A DNA stretch of 64,000 bases from Membranipora membranacea. Lineage: Eukaryota; Bryozoa; Gymnolaemata; Cheilostomatida; Membraniporidae. The notes below the pieces were generated by a model that worked only from the letters and a program-made list of their open reading frames with translations, was not told the origin of the DNA and did no database searches. Made by a program: the position numbers and the translations under genes. The stretch's first letter is position 1. The number at the start of each line of letters is the position of its first letter. Below are positions 1-11,753 of this stretch, piece by piece. The DNA lies in the NCBI GenBank assembly GCA_914767715.1, contig OU612067.1:4526001-4590000 (forward strand), written 5' to 3'.

Positions 1-2801
1 CATTGTAGTACCATGTGACAGGCTGGGGTTGATAACCAAGATCAAAGGATTGACTCCCAGGATAACTTCTCATCAGATGGGTACCACCATGAGACTCATA
101 TGTCCAATACACAATCTATTTGCGTATCATCACGTAATCCATTTTTAAAGAAATTCCAGGTATTTTGGGTACGTAGTAAATCTTATGAATTCGTCAATTC
201 TGTTTAGTGGTGTTTTAGTTAGCCAGCATCCAACTCTGCTGAGTTAAACTAGGTAGCACCTCACGCAACAGACATAGTAGAGTCAGATACTGAAAAGGCA
301 TGTTTGTGTGAAGCTCCCAAGCTTCCACCTAGATAATCCCATGTCTATGCATATTGATTACAAGGCAAAAAGCAGCTCCCCTGAGCAGATTTTTTAATAT
401 TACGGCAGCATCACCGTTCACATGTGGTAATAGAGAGATGGCTACATAGATAAAGTTTCCCCTTAGGTATTTCTAAAGCCTCGATTATAATGCTTTGAGA
501 CAATATGAGTGACCAGAAGTATACCCTCATACCTCTCATCTGGTCATAACTGCCCTGATAATCACTCTCTATCGTCATGTCCAGTCAGATAATTAAAGTA
601 TCAATGTCAATGAAATCTGACAATCCACATTCTTCTCTAACCAATGTAAGGATTTGCATATGAAGAGGAATCAGTGAAAGACTTCTGAGTATAGTTTAAT
701 CTGTTCTTAATGACACTCATCTCAGAATTTCCACCTGACCCACCCTTGCCAAATTTAGATTTGGAAACGACCATGACACTGCTCAAATCACTACAACCCA
801 CAGTGGATGAAAAACTCAACCAGTCAAACAGAAAGCAAGTTATCTGTCGCATTCAAGAGTCATTAATTTTGTCTCCTATATCCGCCTAGATCAAAGCAAC
901 ACCAGTTGGTGTGCAAGTCCATAACCCAGCCCACAGTATCATTTCCTACTGTCATGACCAAATATTAGGGTGTCAGATTTGGACAGGTGTGTGGGGGTTA
1001 GGGTGGCGTACCTTGCCTGCCAGATAGTTATCACCATAAACATATACATAGTATTTACATGTTTATAGGGATCATTGTCCAGTATCACTAAACTTACCAT
1101 AGACAAGTCCTTAATTTGCTTGAGTTTTATCCTGTTCTGATCTTTTTGTTTAATCCTCTGTACCAGCAGCTCTTTTGTTTTACAGTAATTACAGCAGCAT
1201 TAGTATAGTGTGCAATGCATTCAGCAGCTGTAGCCTGTAGGGAGCATGCCACTCCGCTCAACCTATCACATGAAAGAAAACAATACAGCTATAATAATGA
1301 CTCTGACAGACTTTGTTGTGTGAAGTGAAGTCAGATTACAGATGGCTAAACAGATAAGCCAAATGCCAAACTTTCCCTCAACACGGCCAAGACAAGTCAA
1401 TCAATGCTTCAAGCATAAACAACACCGATGAGAGTTAACTACAGATTGGCATGAACAAATTGCAGTTTTCTGTATCGTAATATGTGCTAAAGAATGTCAA
1501 TTTACACCACTTAGCTGAACTGAAATATGTAAATTTCAGGCAGTTGGTGATATTAGATAAAACTGTCGTCTGCCAAATGAATTCGTAATGCACATCATTA
1601 CCAAGAAGAAATCTTGTCAGTCAATGCAGAATGCAGAATACAATGCGACAGTGAAATAATGAAATGCTAGGAATAGACAGTCATAGCATCAGCGCGTCCA
1701 TGTTTATGCCAAACAATGTCACGGTAGACTACCAACCTACCATTGGAAAAGTGATAAAGAATGATAGTTAAACTGCAAGGTTTTTGCTCTAGTAACCTAC
1801 CTGTCACCAGCTGTTACAAGCACATCAACATTTTTTATTACCACTGCCAGAGCACGATAAACATTAATTCATTTGTGTGTTTATATATATACTATAATTT
1901 GTCTAAATCAACTTTGTATTGACCTCTATGCTGGCACGGATAGCTATAATCAGCTTGACCAACGGTTATTGGTCTCCTAGAAATTCCAGCAAGGCGCCAA
2001 ACCACCAGTCCATCAGAGGTCGAGTGCCTAAATTGAAGCCCGGGCAGCTATCTCTAGCCTCAAGATGTCTTTCAGCTGCAGAAACGCTGTGTAACCAGAG
2101 GCTATAGATATATCTATAGTCTCTGGTGTAACTATCAATAAACAACCGTATCATTGCTATGAAAGAAAACACTTACATGCGACCTCACTATAGCCCAGGC
2201 GCAGCGGTTGACATTCACTTCCACTTGTAAAGTTGCGATGTACTATACGATGGCTGAAGCGTATGAAGTCAGCAGTTAGTCCTAATGTTACACTAGTATA
2301 GATATTAAACCATCTCGTGCTGTGGTAATGTGATCAATAAATCAAAGTAATATACAGTTACCGTACTACAGTAACTGTGCTTCAGAGTCTACCCACTCAA
2401 GTATTCAATAGATTATTTTTTGATGACAGTATGGTTAGGTTACAGCTATGCTATCCTTACTTGTTGGTAAGTGGTGTCGAGTAGAATTAGAGCCCACTTA
2501 CTCTATATCACCACAAAGATCATAGCTTGAGTTGAGTAACAGTCCGAGAAGAAAGTATTATTAATCACCCAAATATATCTGATTGTTCACGCTCTGATGG
2601 TAATGATGATGCAGGGATAAATTTGTGAAGTTGACATGGACAGGATAATAGTGTGTGAGTGTAAAGTGGGGGATGCTATGGAAACGGAAAACACAGCTGC
2701 AATTGTTAAGCCACTATTATGATACTCCGACTCTGAGGTCATGTCGGCTATAATACTGCAGTTATTTTAGTACCTACCTAAGCAGTCAGTATCACCAGAG
2801 G
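1..2801. other. Unique left flank without a recognised gene
   Basis: This stretch lies left of the first duplicated copy and shows no similarity that I can see to the rest of the window. The best coding candidate is a minus-strand open stretch at about 645-770, which ends near a GTTAGA that could be a splice donor. It is rich in Ser, Gly, Lys and Asn, and I recognise no domain. No SINE head or long tandem repeat is visible apart from the palindrome at 2094-2127. Confidence 0.4.
2094..2127. repeat. 34-bp near-perfect palindrome (CTATAGATATATCTATAG core)
   Basis: The two halves are reverse complements of each other with one mismatched pair (GGCTATAG against CTATAGTC). The same core forms a perfect palindrome at 42349-42374, and a related TATCTATAGTC string sits at the very end of the window. 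The motif is therefore dispersed, which suggests an end or remnant of a foldback or MITE family rather than a chance hairpin. Confidence 0.7.
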
Positions 2802-4027
2802 TCATAAAAGGTTATCACTACAGTTTAATATCCTTACTCATAATTAATATCCAATTTCAACCCTCCTAACCAATGAACTTATTATCAATTACACTACCAA
2901 TAACTTTATTTTAATTTATACAATTTCCACTCGACATAGGCTGGGGGTGGTACTGAACCCTGGTTACTGATTACTTCCCTAGGCACATCCTTACTCTGTG
3001 ATATAGAGAGGGCTCATGGATTGGAGTAGTTTAAGTGCTTAAACTGGGTGAGGAAAGTGGTTGATAATGACACGCTACTACCAGCTACCCCGGCACAGTT
3101 TGAGAGCTTGAACTAGGATTAGAGGGGTGACGTCACTCCGCAAAGTTGATTTCCGGCTTATATTAGCAGCTGCCTGTTGAATTTTTAACAACTTCTTTAT
3201 AATTAAGTCTTTAATCTCTGGGGCCAATAGGGCTTTAGGAATGACCACACACAGTATCAGTCCAGTACTGGTTTGTGGTTTTAATCATGAGACAATCAAT
3301 AAAACCTCAGTAATTACAGTTACTCTCTCTACAGTTTTACCACTAATCTCATGTTTAATACAGTTGAGCCTTCCTGAGAGAACATGGTCACGCGGCTTAC
3401 AGAGCCGAATATAGCCCATCTAGCAAGAACATCGAGAGCCATGTACAGTCTTGATATTATGATGTGAATTGTGAGTAGAAAAACTTACACATTAAGCAGT
3501 TCGCTATATGTGTGATGCTTCTCAAATAAAGAGAATAAAATAGACGTAAACAAACAATTTTTATTATGGGTCTTCAATCAGCTAAATATAAGATAAATTG
3601 CACTGCCAGAATATCCATAATTAGCTTTGATCAAAACATGATGCCAATTAACCTTCTAATAGGTAATATTTTAACAAAATTTTGATTGAGCAGATGTTGT
3701 GACTAGCTTAGTTTAATTATTTGCTATGGGCACCAAATTATGGAATTATGGAAATTTCCAACATCATAATCTAAAATACGCCACCGTACGTAAAAAAATG
3801 TAGAAAATTGGGGTTGTCCACTCTTAATCTCATAGATTCAGCATGTCCCGGATAAAAGAGTATAAAAAATTATTTTGAGGCCGTAGAAAGAAAACCTTTG
3901 CAGTAGTAAACTATTTCAAATACCACAACATAATTATGAATCATTATGAACATGTTCATTATAAAGCTCAGTCATATTTCCCTCTGTGCGAGGATAGATG
4001 GATAGAGATTAATCTAAAGCTGGAAGT

Positions 4028-5292
4028 TTACTGGTCTGTGAAGGGTACGCAGCGCTGGAATAGCATCAGAGGGTGCAGGGTATGTCCCAGAGGGGGCAGG
4101 TAGGTGATGCAGCAGACGGGAAGGGTATGTAATCTCTCAGATTCTTCATATAGTAGTATGTTCGTGTTGTAATTGGTGACACTCATCTTGGATAAGGTCG
4201 GGCAACTCCTACAAATATACAGACACTTTAACTAATAAATATATGCTCTCAACCCTAACCAATAGTGTACAATTATGTATATTATAACAGGGCGGCTTAT
4301 AATACCGCAGCCATATATAGCAGCAGCAGAGAAAAAGGGCTCAAACTTAGCCCAGGGATGATGCTAGTAGCTTTCATTATCAGCCACAATTATCAACCCT
4401 GACTGAGGAGTGGTTGATAATAAACTGCTACCAATGAACTAAACCTAAAGGTTTAGTTCATTGCTGCTACTGCCCTAATCAATGAACTCCCTCTTCAGAA
4501 GTTCGGGAGTTCATTGCCCCAATGCACATTAAAAACTATATCTCATACATGTAATGACTGTAGCTTGTCTTTCTGGCTTGCCTATTCTTATAATTTATTT
4601 ATTAGGGCCTCACTATGAGCCATATTCATTGGCAAGTTGAACCTCATCAAAATATTGTATAGCCTTTCTAAGTACCAAATAAAAGTAGGTACAAATAAGT
4701 TCTTGTGATGTGATTTATTAATTAAAATTAAAATCAGGAGTTGCCCGATCGCAGATGTAAGGGAGGAAAAGTAGATGATTGATGTATTAAATGCTTTTCA
4801 GGAGCATCCAGAAACATTGCAGGTCTATATTAATCACATATGCTCAATCAAACATAAATATACTTGGCCTTGTATTACGGAAACTGGCAGTTAGATCAAA
4901 AGCAGAGATGGGAATATTAACAAGGTATTGTGACTGTCACAGTTTGTTATAGAGTTTTTCCAGAAAAACTTGCACAATTTAAAGAGCGCATAGTACGCAA
5001 ATTCAATTCCGGAACTTATTACATCAATACTCATTGGCTGGTAGCTGTTGTTTCTGACATGGATATTGAATAAAACTACGTAACGTGACCACACAGAGAG
5101 GACAAACAGAGGATATGATAAATCATCTTACTCACTGATCTGGAGTAATGTGATTGGTTGTTTCTTGTGGAGAGGCGGAGGTGATTAGATCAGATTTTCT
5201 CCCGTTCTCGCCACGGTACACATTTGTCATGTCTTCTAGAGATTTATCTGAGCTGGTTGATGATAGAACAAAAGTGGAGGACTTGTTTTTAT
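4028..5292 (-). pseudogene. Detached copy of the last two exons of the ITPRID-like gene
   Basis: Two minus-strand exons, 5136-5292 and 4028-4208, are close copies of exons 40692-40846 and 39788-39850 of the ITPRID-like gene. All upstream exons are absent here, so this is a gene fragment unless a local promoter drives it. The splice sites are kept (TTTTCAG acceptor, GTGAGT donor, TTTGTAG acceptor). Copy A has two extra bases near 5171 relative to copy C. The phase therefore changes, and the last exon reads open for about 60 codons to a TAA at 4028-4030, instead of stopping after 20 codons as in copy C. Which version is ancestral is unclear. Confidence 0.7.
4427..4523. repeat. Copy-A-specific pair of stem-loops
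   Basis: Two successive hairpins are present in copy A and missing from the matching place in copy C (about 40066-40080). The first has 13-bp arms (4433-4445 with 4450-4462) and a 4-base loop. The second has AATGAACTCCC paired with GGGAGTTCATT. Both use the outer arm AATGAACT/AGTTCATT, so this looks like a small palindromic insertion. Confidence 0.6.
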
Positions 5293-5614
5293 CTGAAAAT
5301 TCTACAAAGGACATAATGCGTCTACCGTGAGAGAAATAAATACAAATTTTTGTTGCAAGACAATGCCAGCCAATGCCAAGTTTTGGAACTACCGCTGCGA
5401 TTTAAAACATATATTAAAATTTCAATGACTTGGACTTTGAAACAATAACACATATCAACATTGCGATGTCAGGGCAGTTAAGCTAGGGAGTTAGGACAAA
5501 ATCCCTGGTCTAGCCAGGGAGAATGGTCTAGCTCACCCGGAGCTGATAAAAAAGGGGGCCACAACTCCAAACTAAATTGGGGAGGAATCTAGATACCAAT
5601 TTTGTCATCATCTG

Positions 5615-7366
5615 CCACTAGGAAAGGCTAAAAACGCATATCTGACACATTTGTCTATATTCTATTTTACTCATCACTTATTTTGATTGAGCAAAAAATA
5701 CATAGAAATATTGATTGATATTGATTGTAAATATAATCCTGATACTTAGTACCCATTGGAGCCTAAATCGTGGTACTGAACAGTTTGAAAATGAATGTAC
5801 CTGAGCGGTACACTGTCTTATCTTGAAGGCGATGATAACATATATAGCTATTTGCACTCGGAATCAAATCGAGCAACGTTTTTTTTAGGAATATCCAAGG
5901 GCAAGGTTATCCATTAAATACAATGATTTGAAGAATCGTTTGACATAATGCCTTAAAAAAAATCATTTGGTATGTATTATTTATTTTATAAGACAACTGC
6001 TGATCACTGGGTCACAAAAACCTTGCTGAAATATACCATAATACATAAGTAGTGGTTTAATTCTCATCAGTATATAATATCATTAAAGACTTTCTCCCAA
6101 CCCCCTCAAAGCTCACTATTTTGTATTGTTGGAAGAATGTCATCTTCCCATATTATGCTCCAATTGTTTCATGGGATAATTTTCAGGTTTTGTTGTAAAG
6201 GATTTGATCTGCTAAAATTCTATAATAGATGTTAGGTAATAATCATTAGCCACGAATTCTACATTTCCTAAAACATGACTGAGAACAGGGTCACAATCAC
6301 CTTGCAGCAATATCCAATAATGCATTGTGGTTTGGTTCTCATCAGTATTATAATAGGATTTAGGATTTTCTTCTGATCCCCTTTAAAAATTCCAATCTAG
6401 AATTGCATTGTGGGAATCCATCTTTCACCATACAATTTTACAAGATCATCTTGTGCGTTGGACTAGTTTATGCATCAGTTTAATTAAGCCAAGTATGTTT
6501 GAATGACCCCCGACTGTCTTGATAAACTTGTTGAACCACCTACCCCACAACAAAGCTTGCGATAACAGGCTAGACCACCACATGCTATTTGTTACAAGCA
6601 AAAATATAATTTCTATGGTTGGTATATGCTTGTATTGATATCCCTAAGTGTACCAGGCTGGCTGCTCATTATTAGTTCTTATTATACATATTTTTTTAAG
6701 GTGAATACATTCTTAGAAGTCAAAAAACTAAACTGCTCTGAGTGTGCAGACTTTTTAAGTGCAACTAGTGATCCCTCAGCAGCGGACTGCTCTCTATTCG
6801 GCCGCAAGAATCGGGAGGCCTCAAACCAAGGAGTGCTCAACTCACTAACCCAGTTGTAGATACAAATTTCTATGCAGCAGAAAGGGCAGTCCAACACTCT
6901 ATTGGTACCGTAGTGCTTGCTCCAAATTTGACTAATATGGTTGTCACCCGTACATTATCATACGTATTACTTTAAATGTGCATCCCACTGTACTTCACTC
7001 TTTAAAACTCTTATTCTGCGGTATGCTCTGATTCCCAGCCATCACAAAATAACAAAGCTAGCCTTAGAAAAACGATGCTCGGCTTGATTCCAAGTGCAAA
7101 TAGCTATATATGTTATCATGGCCTTCGAGATAAAATTATTTGGGATCAAATATGCGTTTTTAGCCTTTCCTAGTGGCTAGAAACGCTCTCAGAGCATCAG
7201 CGACCGGGTTCTATCCCTGACCCTGACGTTCGATATCACTGTAAATTGAAATCTCCCACTTTTGAATTTAGATTACTTGGCGAGTATGATATGCTGTTTA
7301 ACTAATAGTTCTATGCCATTTTTGCTTAATCGAAATATGTGATGAGTTAGACAGAATATAGACAAA
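5615..7366. repeat. Foldback region with interleaved inverted repeats (copy A)
   Basis: Three blocks on the left recur as reverse complements on the right: GCCACTAGGAAAGGC at 5617 with its complement near 7149-7177, the block at 5648-5696 with about 7321-7366, and the block at about 5818-5890 with about 7065-7130. Inside, a diverged direct duplication is visible (about 5995-6150 with 6275-6430), sharing GGTCACAA and TTCTCATCAGTAT. The order of the arms is not simply nested, which points to a rearranged long-TIR element. Short reading frames at 6626-6897 on both strands have no recognisable domain. Confidence 0.65.
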
Positions 7367-8357
7367 GCTGTGACCTGTGCTGCAGAAGATCGCTGCTGCT
7401 ATTCTGTATCAAATTCTATAAAATCTATAAAAATATCTGCATCAAAGGGAGATTACTCCGAAAAACACATGCATCATTGCTTTTTGTACCACAGTGAGAT
7501 GTCGTTGCGTCACAGCATTTAATGAGGACACTTTTTGATAGGATATTTACTACACAGTGTCCAGTCTAGTGTTGTGTGTTTTGTCTACGGGCAAAGCAAT
7601 GAAAGGAAGGTAATGACCTTTGCACCTCAATATGTATGTAGTTGGTTAGCCAATCAGGATCACATACCAGACTTCGAAGTAAGTTTTTAGACATTAGTCT
7701 ACATGGACTGTGCTCCATTACAGACACACATATCAGGAGGGGGGGGGGCTGTGAATCAAGGAGGGCCAACTCCAAAATATACAACAATTTAAATCTAAAA
7801 AATCCATTTTGCAAAATGTTAATTTTTTGTCAACACCATAGCTACTACTTTTGTTTATTTACCGATTCGCATTCCATCAAGTCCGTCCATTTCACTTTGT
7901 ACCAGTGAATTGACTTTCTATTTCTGAGTGACTGAACATTCATTTCATATCTGATCTTTTGTATCTGCTTCTCCAAATGTTAGTATAGTCCCAACCAGGA
8001 GAGTGAACAAACTCAACTCAAGGATACTAGTATCTATGTACCAAAGAGAAAATGTCACGAAGTGGTCCATTGCACTATCCACATTTTGCTCGTGAAGCTT
8101 CCTATTTCAACTATGTTAGAGAACAACTATCAGTTTAGGAACACAATACATTCAACCAAACTAACCAAAGCTGTTGTGCAATAATAATCAAACTGAGCTG
8201 ATTTGTCCAAATCACTATTTCACCTAGCATGTCACTGCATCCTACTACAGCTAAGGTGACAGCAAATCACCCATAAGTATTCAGTAAATAATAAACAGAT
8301 ATCCTGATTTAGTAGTAATTCACTTTTATTTCATTGTTGAATTTGTATGACAACAAA

Positions 8358-10478
8358 CTACCAATCTATGGGGCTGGCCGGCTGGGGTCCGCAGTAAGAT
8401 TGCTCTGTTGATGATGCAGGGTGCCAACAGGTTTGGCCGCTTGGGCAGTTCCTACAACAAAAATTAATAATAGTGATCAAGAAATATATTTATTATATAT
8501 CAATCATCATGGTTGTCAGGATCAAGCTTATCATTCAATTCTTTTTTTGTTCAACTCAAGTCTCTAAAACCTGTCATCTCAAATAGTGCATTCAATGAGT
8601 GAAGCGGGTCCTTTTGAGATTGTAGCATCTTAAATTTTGAAGAGAAGCATCATCAAACTCAAATAAAGAATATCTCATATTTCATGAACTGTTAAACAAG
8701 TATTTAAACAATATCTTTAATATTTGAGATCTGACATTTAAGGGTGCAAGATGATTTAAAAAAAATGTGTCCAACAATTTTTAGGCTATGTCTTGCATTT
8801 AAAGTTTTTTATTGTCATTTCTAGCTGTGAATGTTGATAAATATTATAAATTATGATTTGTTTTACTTTCCTTCATGATTTATTAAGTTGACTTTTAATG
8901 CATTGGCACTATTGATTTGAACACAGCTAGGAAGTCAACTTGGTTAAGTTCTGAGCCAAAAAATGTCTGCCAATCATACCTGTCAACATGGGCTAATATT
9001 TTTGAGGGACAAACCAGGCCGGGGGTCCAGGGGGCCGCCTAGGCCAACTGGCGGGGTCTGGGGCAGCGCCCCGGCCGCCGAAGCTTTTGAGCAATTACAA
9101 AGCAAAAAAGACCAAAATCCAGGCATTTTATGCTATTAAGCTTACTCTGAATATAGATACATGGATATGACAGAGAATGTCCCACACAATCGTACAGACA
9201 AATGAGTAAACAGATTCAATAGATATGGCTGTTGTAATGTAATTATTATTTACTGGTCTGTACAGTCTTGGCCATCTCCTTATGTTTCTTGCCAAGTGTG
9301 TGTCTAAACACATCATTAGATCCACCACCAGTTATATTAATGTCACTTTTACAGTAGTAAGTACAATGGGCATAGCCCATCCCCTGCACACTTTTCTTTA
9401 GAAAAGGGTAAGTGGTATTCCATGCATCTAAGTATTTGCATGACCTCTTTGCTTTAGGTTATGGTATTGTCTTTCTTTGATGAGATGAGAAGAATTGGAC
9501 AAAAATGTGCAGAGTGTGAATTTTATATTTCCATAACTAAAGAAAAAACTTGTGAAGAGATTTTACTATTATCAAAATCATTTCTTTAGAAGTGGGACTT
9601 AGCTAGTACAATGAACAGTGAACAGTGAACAGTGAACAGTGAACAGTGAACAGTGAACAGTGAACAGTGAACAGTGAACAGTGAACAGTGAACAGTGAAC
9701 AGTGAACAGTGAACAGTGAACAGTGAACAGTGAACAGTGAACAGTGAACAGTGAACAGTGAACAGTGAACAGTGAACAGTGAACAGTGAACAGTGAACAG
9801 TGAACAGTGAACAGTGAACAGTGAACAGTGAACAGTGAACAGTGAACAGTGAACAGTGAACAGTGAACAGTGAACAGTGAACAGTGAACAGTGAACAATG
9901 AACAATGAACAATGAAGTTCATTGGCTAGTAACCACTCTTATCTTATCTTTTATCACAGTCTCTAACAGATTGAATTAGGGCTACACTACACTTACAAAC
10001 AATAGACATACACATCATAGTAAAACAATGTATCATCAATGTCAAAATAGTGTCATGTCCATTGCTGTTGCCAGGGCAATTGAATAAACATAATAACAGC
10101 TATTCTAACATACATGACCGATTTTTAAGCATACATAAATCATTTCCCTGGACATTTGAGGGACATTAAGTGCTTGAGGGACGATGAGCATAATCCCTGG
10201 ACAATCCCGTGAGATCCGGGACAGTTGACACATATGCTGCCAATAGCCCTGAACTGCGCTGATAAGAATATTGCACAATAACTTACATGACCGATTTACA
10301 TTTGGTTCTACAATCCATTCCAACCACTGCCATCAGAGCAACAATGATGGTGGCAATCTTCATCTGCGGAAAAGTAAGAAAAACTGTCAAAAAGTAACTC
10401 AATAATAACAATCTTTATAAATACAATACAATACAAATAGTTGACGGAAGCACTCACATACATGCCAGTGGTCATCAT
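8358..10478 (-). CDS. Secreted cysteine-rich peptide, copy A (three exons)
   Basis: Three minus-strand exons join in frame: 10458-10478 (seven codons starting ATGATG, donor GTGAGT), 10287-10363 (acceptor CAG, donor GTAAGT) and 8358-8451 (acceptor TTGTAG, stop TAG at 8358-8360). Exon 2 opens with ATG and encodes a signal peptide, MKIATIIVALMAVVG. From that Met the product is 56 residues with Cys at 18, 22, 28, 34 and 46, and a CWHP motif. If exon 1 is translated, seven residues precede it. The last intron is long because a transposon (8975-10236) sits in it. The partner copy is at 27651-28487. The role is unknown; a secreted defence, venom-like or signalling peptide is an inference from size, signal peptide and cysteines only. 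Confidence 0.7.
8975..10236. mobile_element. Non-autonomous DNA transposon, hAT-like, 1262 bp
   Basis: Copy B has the empty site: GTCTGCCAATAGCCC near 28245. In copy A this is split by 1262 bp flanked by the 8-bp direct repeat CTGCCAAT (8967-8974 and 10237-10244). The ends are short inverted repeats (CATACCTGTCAAC on the left, CATATGTGTCAAC read inward from the right). An 8-bp target duplication is typical of hAT-type transposition. No transposase reading frame is visible. A GC-rich block at about 9018-9085 lies near the left end, and the heptamer minisatellite lies inside. Confidence 0.85.
9613..9913. repeat. Heptamer minisatellite (GAACAGT)40 plus (GAACAAT)3
   Basis: Forty uninterrupted GAACAGT units occupy 9613-9892 (280 bp divided by 7), followed by three GAACAAT units to 9913. 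Since 7 is not a multiple of 3, all three minus-strand frames stay open and read as a repeated FTVHCSL, so the reading frames here are not genes. The array lies inside the hAT-like insertion. The perfect units suggest recent expansion. Confidence 0.97.
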
Positions 10479-10706
10479 TTAGAGTTCAAATCAGTGTAGA
10501 CAATAACGTCCATAATAACATGAGGCAGATAGTTTTTGCCTAAAAAATACCTTAATTTTTGTGCTTTCCTGCTTTGGTCTTCAGAGATGAATGTGACAAC
10601 CTTAACTGCACCACTGTTTTATACTGGTCTCATTATGACCTTGTTAGGAGGTTGTGATAAAAAATTATCAGCACTGCTGCAGAGGCCAGGGTTGTATCGG
10701 ATGATG

Positions 10707-11095
10707 CAGTGGCGTATATTTGCAATCATGGCCCACAGATTGCCGTGAATGGTTGAATAGCTCAGTGTGTAGAGCGGCAGCCTAATATTCACTGATAATA
10801 AGATTGTCGTGGGTTCAAATCCCATCTAGGTCAGTTTTTTTTCAAGTGGGTGCTTTATAACTGGAGCATTTTTACCGTAATCTTCTACTGCTATTGAGTT
10901 GTTTTCTGAAAGTACCCAACAGCTCAGTGAGCTATTGAAATACCTCTCTGCTTGCACTATTTTGCTACCGATATGCAAAAATTTCCGTGGTGGGAGGGCA
11001 GTTAAGCGCCCCTCCCACACCCTCCCCGCCCGCCCAATCATTATGCTCATCTCTAAAAAGTCAGTGAGTGAAATTTTTTAGAATATACGCCCCTG
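10707..11095. mobile_element. 389-bp hAT-type MITE
   Basis: Copy B has the uninterrupted site (ATCGGATGATGTACCATG near 28728). In copy A the insert starts CAGTGGCGTATATT and ends with the reverse complement of CAGGGGCGTATATT, giving 14-bp terminal repeats with one mismatch. The flanking 8-mers are GGATGATG (10699-10706) and GAATGATG (11096-11103), an 8-bp target duplication with one change. CAG-type ends and the 8-bp duplication fit hAT. No transposase is encoded, and a tRNA-like segment lies inside. Confidence 0.85.
10751..10833 (+). repeat. tRNA-like segment (SINE head) inside the MITE
   Basis: A pol III A box (TAGCTCAGTGTG, 10758-10769) and B box (GGTTCAAATCC, 10812-10822) are spaced as in a tRNA, followed by a T run. 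The acceptor ends do not pair well and the anticodon arm is irregular, so this is a tRNA-derived repeat rather than a working tRNA gene. Its place inside a DNA transposon suggests either a nested SINE or capture of a tRNA-like sequence by the MITE. Confidence 0.6.
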
Positions 11096-11650
11096 GAATG
11101 ATGTACCATGAATAATTATAAAATGTCCAGGGTAAGGAAAGTCCTTGATCAGATAACAGCAGACTGAAGGCTGTTATCGGAGAGTCAGAACAAACATTCC
11201 TCCAACTGTTTTCTTCTGGTAGGGTGCATAGAGCATCCTTAAAAAGGATATATGCACTTTATTGATCATTTCTGTGGCCTTCACAAATAGGCCACACCAA
11301 TCTATTTGGTCCTTTTAACAACAAATAGTATGTAGGGTCATATCTCATGTATCTTTGCAGCAAATTTCAAATAACTTCCAATTCTGGCACCGTCACTGGT
11401 AAAAACAAAAACTCTACCCTAGTTGTTTGAATGGTAATGGGCCCTTTTGCTCCTCATTACTGGTACTGAGGGCTGCAGATCAGGGCAGGTGACATAACTG
11501 CAGCTTTTCATGGAAATTGTGTTTTGTTAAATTCCAATTCTTTTTACTTGGACGCTAGATCGCTGTCGCAGTCGCTCCGTATATGACTTATCCTAATCCA
11601 GAGATAGAAGTTTACAAAGAGCTTCTCAACTGATGAGAAAATTTCAGACA

Positions 11651-11753
11651 TAACACTGACACATCACAGTGAACGGTTGTTGGGTGGTTTCTACATCCCT
11701 GAAACTCGATTGAGTGTAAGCCTTCAGATAGAAGTACTTTTATAGTGCATCAG
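11651..11753 (+). pseudogene. Broken copy A of the plus-strand exon seen at 29532-29723
   Basis: This segment matches the second half of the open exon at 29532-29723 up to the GTATGT donor. Its first half is gone: about 280 bp are missing relative to copy B, joined at the ATTTCAGACATAA region. Two extra bases (CTTTTATAGTG against CTTTTAGTG) create a stop just before the donor. The copy can therefore not encode the same protein. Confidence 0.55.

Noticed and set aside
7642-7908. 88-codon plus-strand frame
   Set aside because: It crosses a G run that differs in length in copy B and has no counterpart start there, so it is probably a chance frame.
9586-9922. Three overlapping minus-strand reading frames of about 100 codons
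   Set aside because: They are the three frames of the GAACAGT heptamer array; a 7-bp repeat without stops keeps every frame open.
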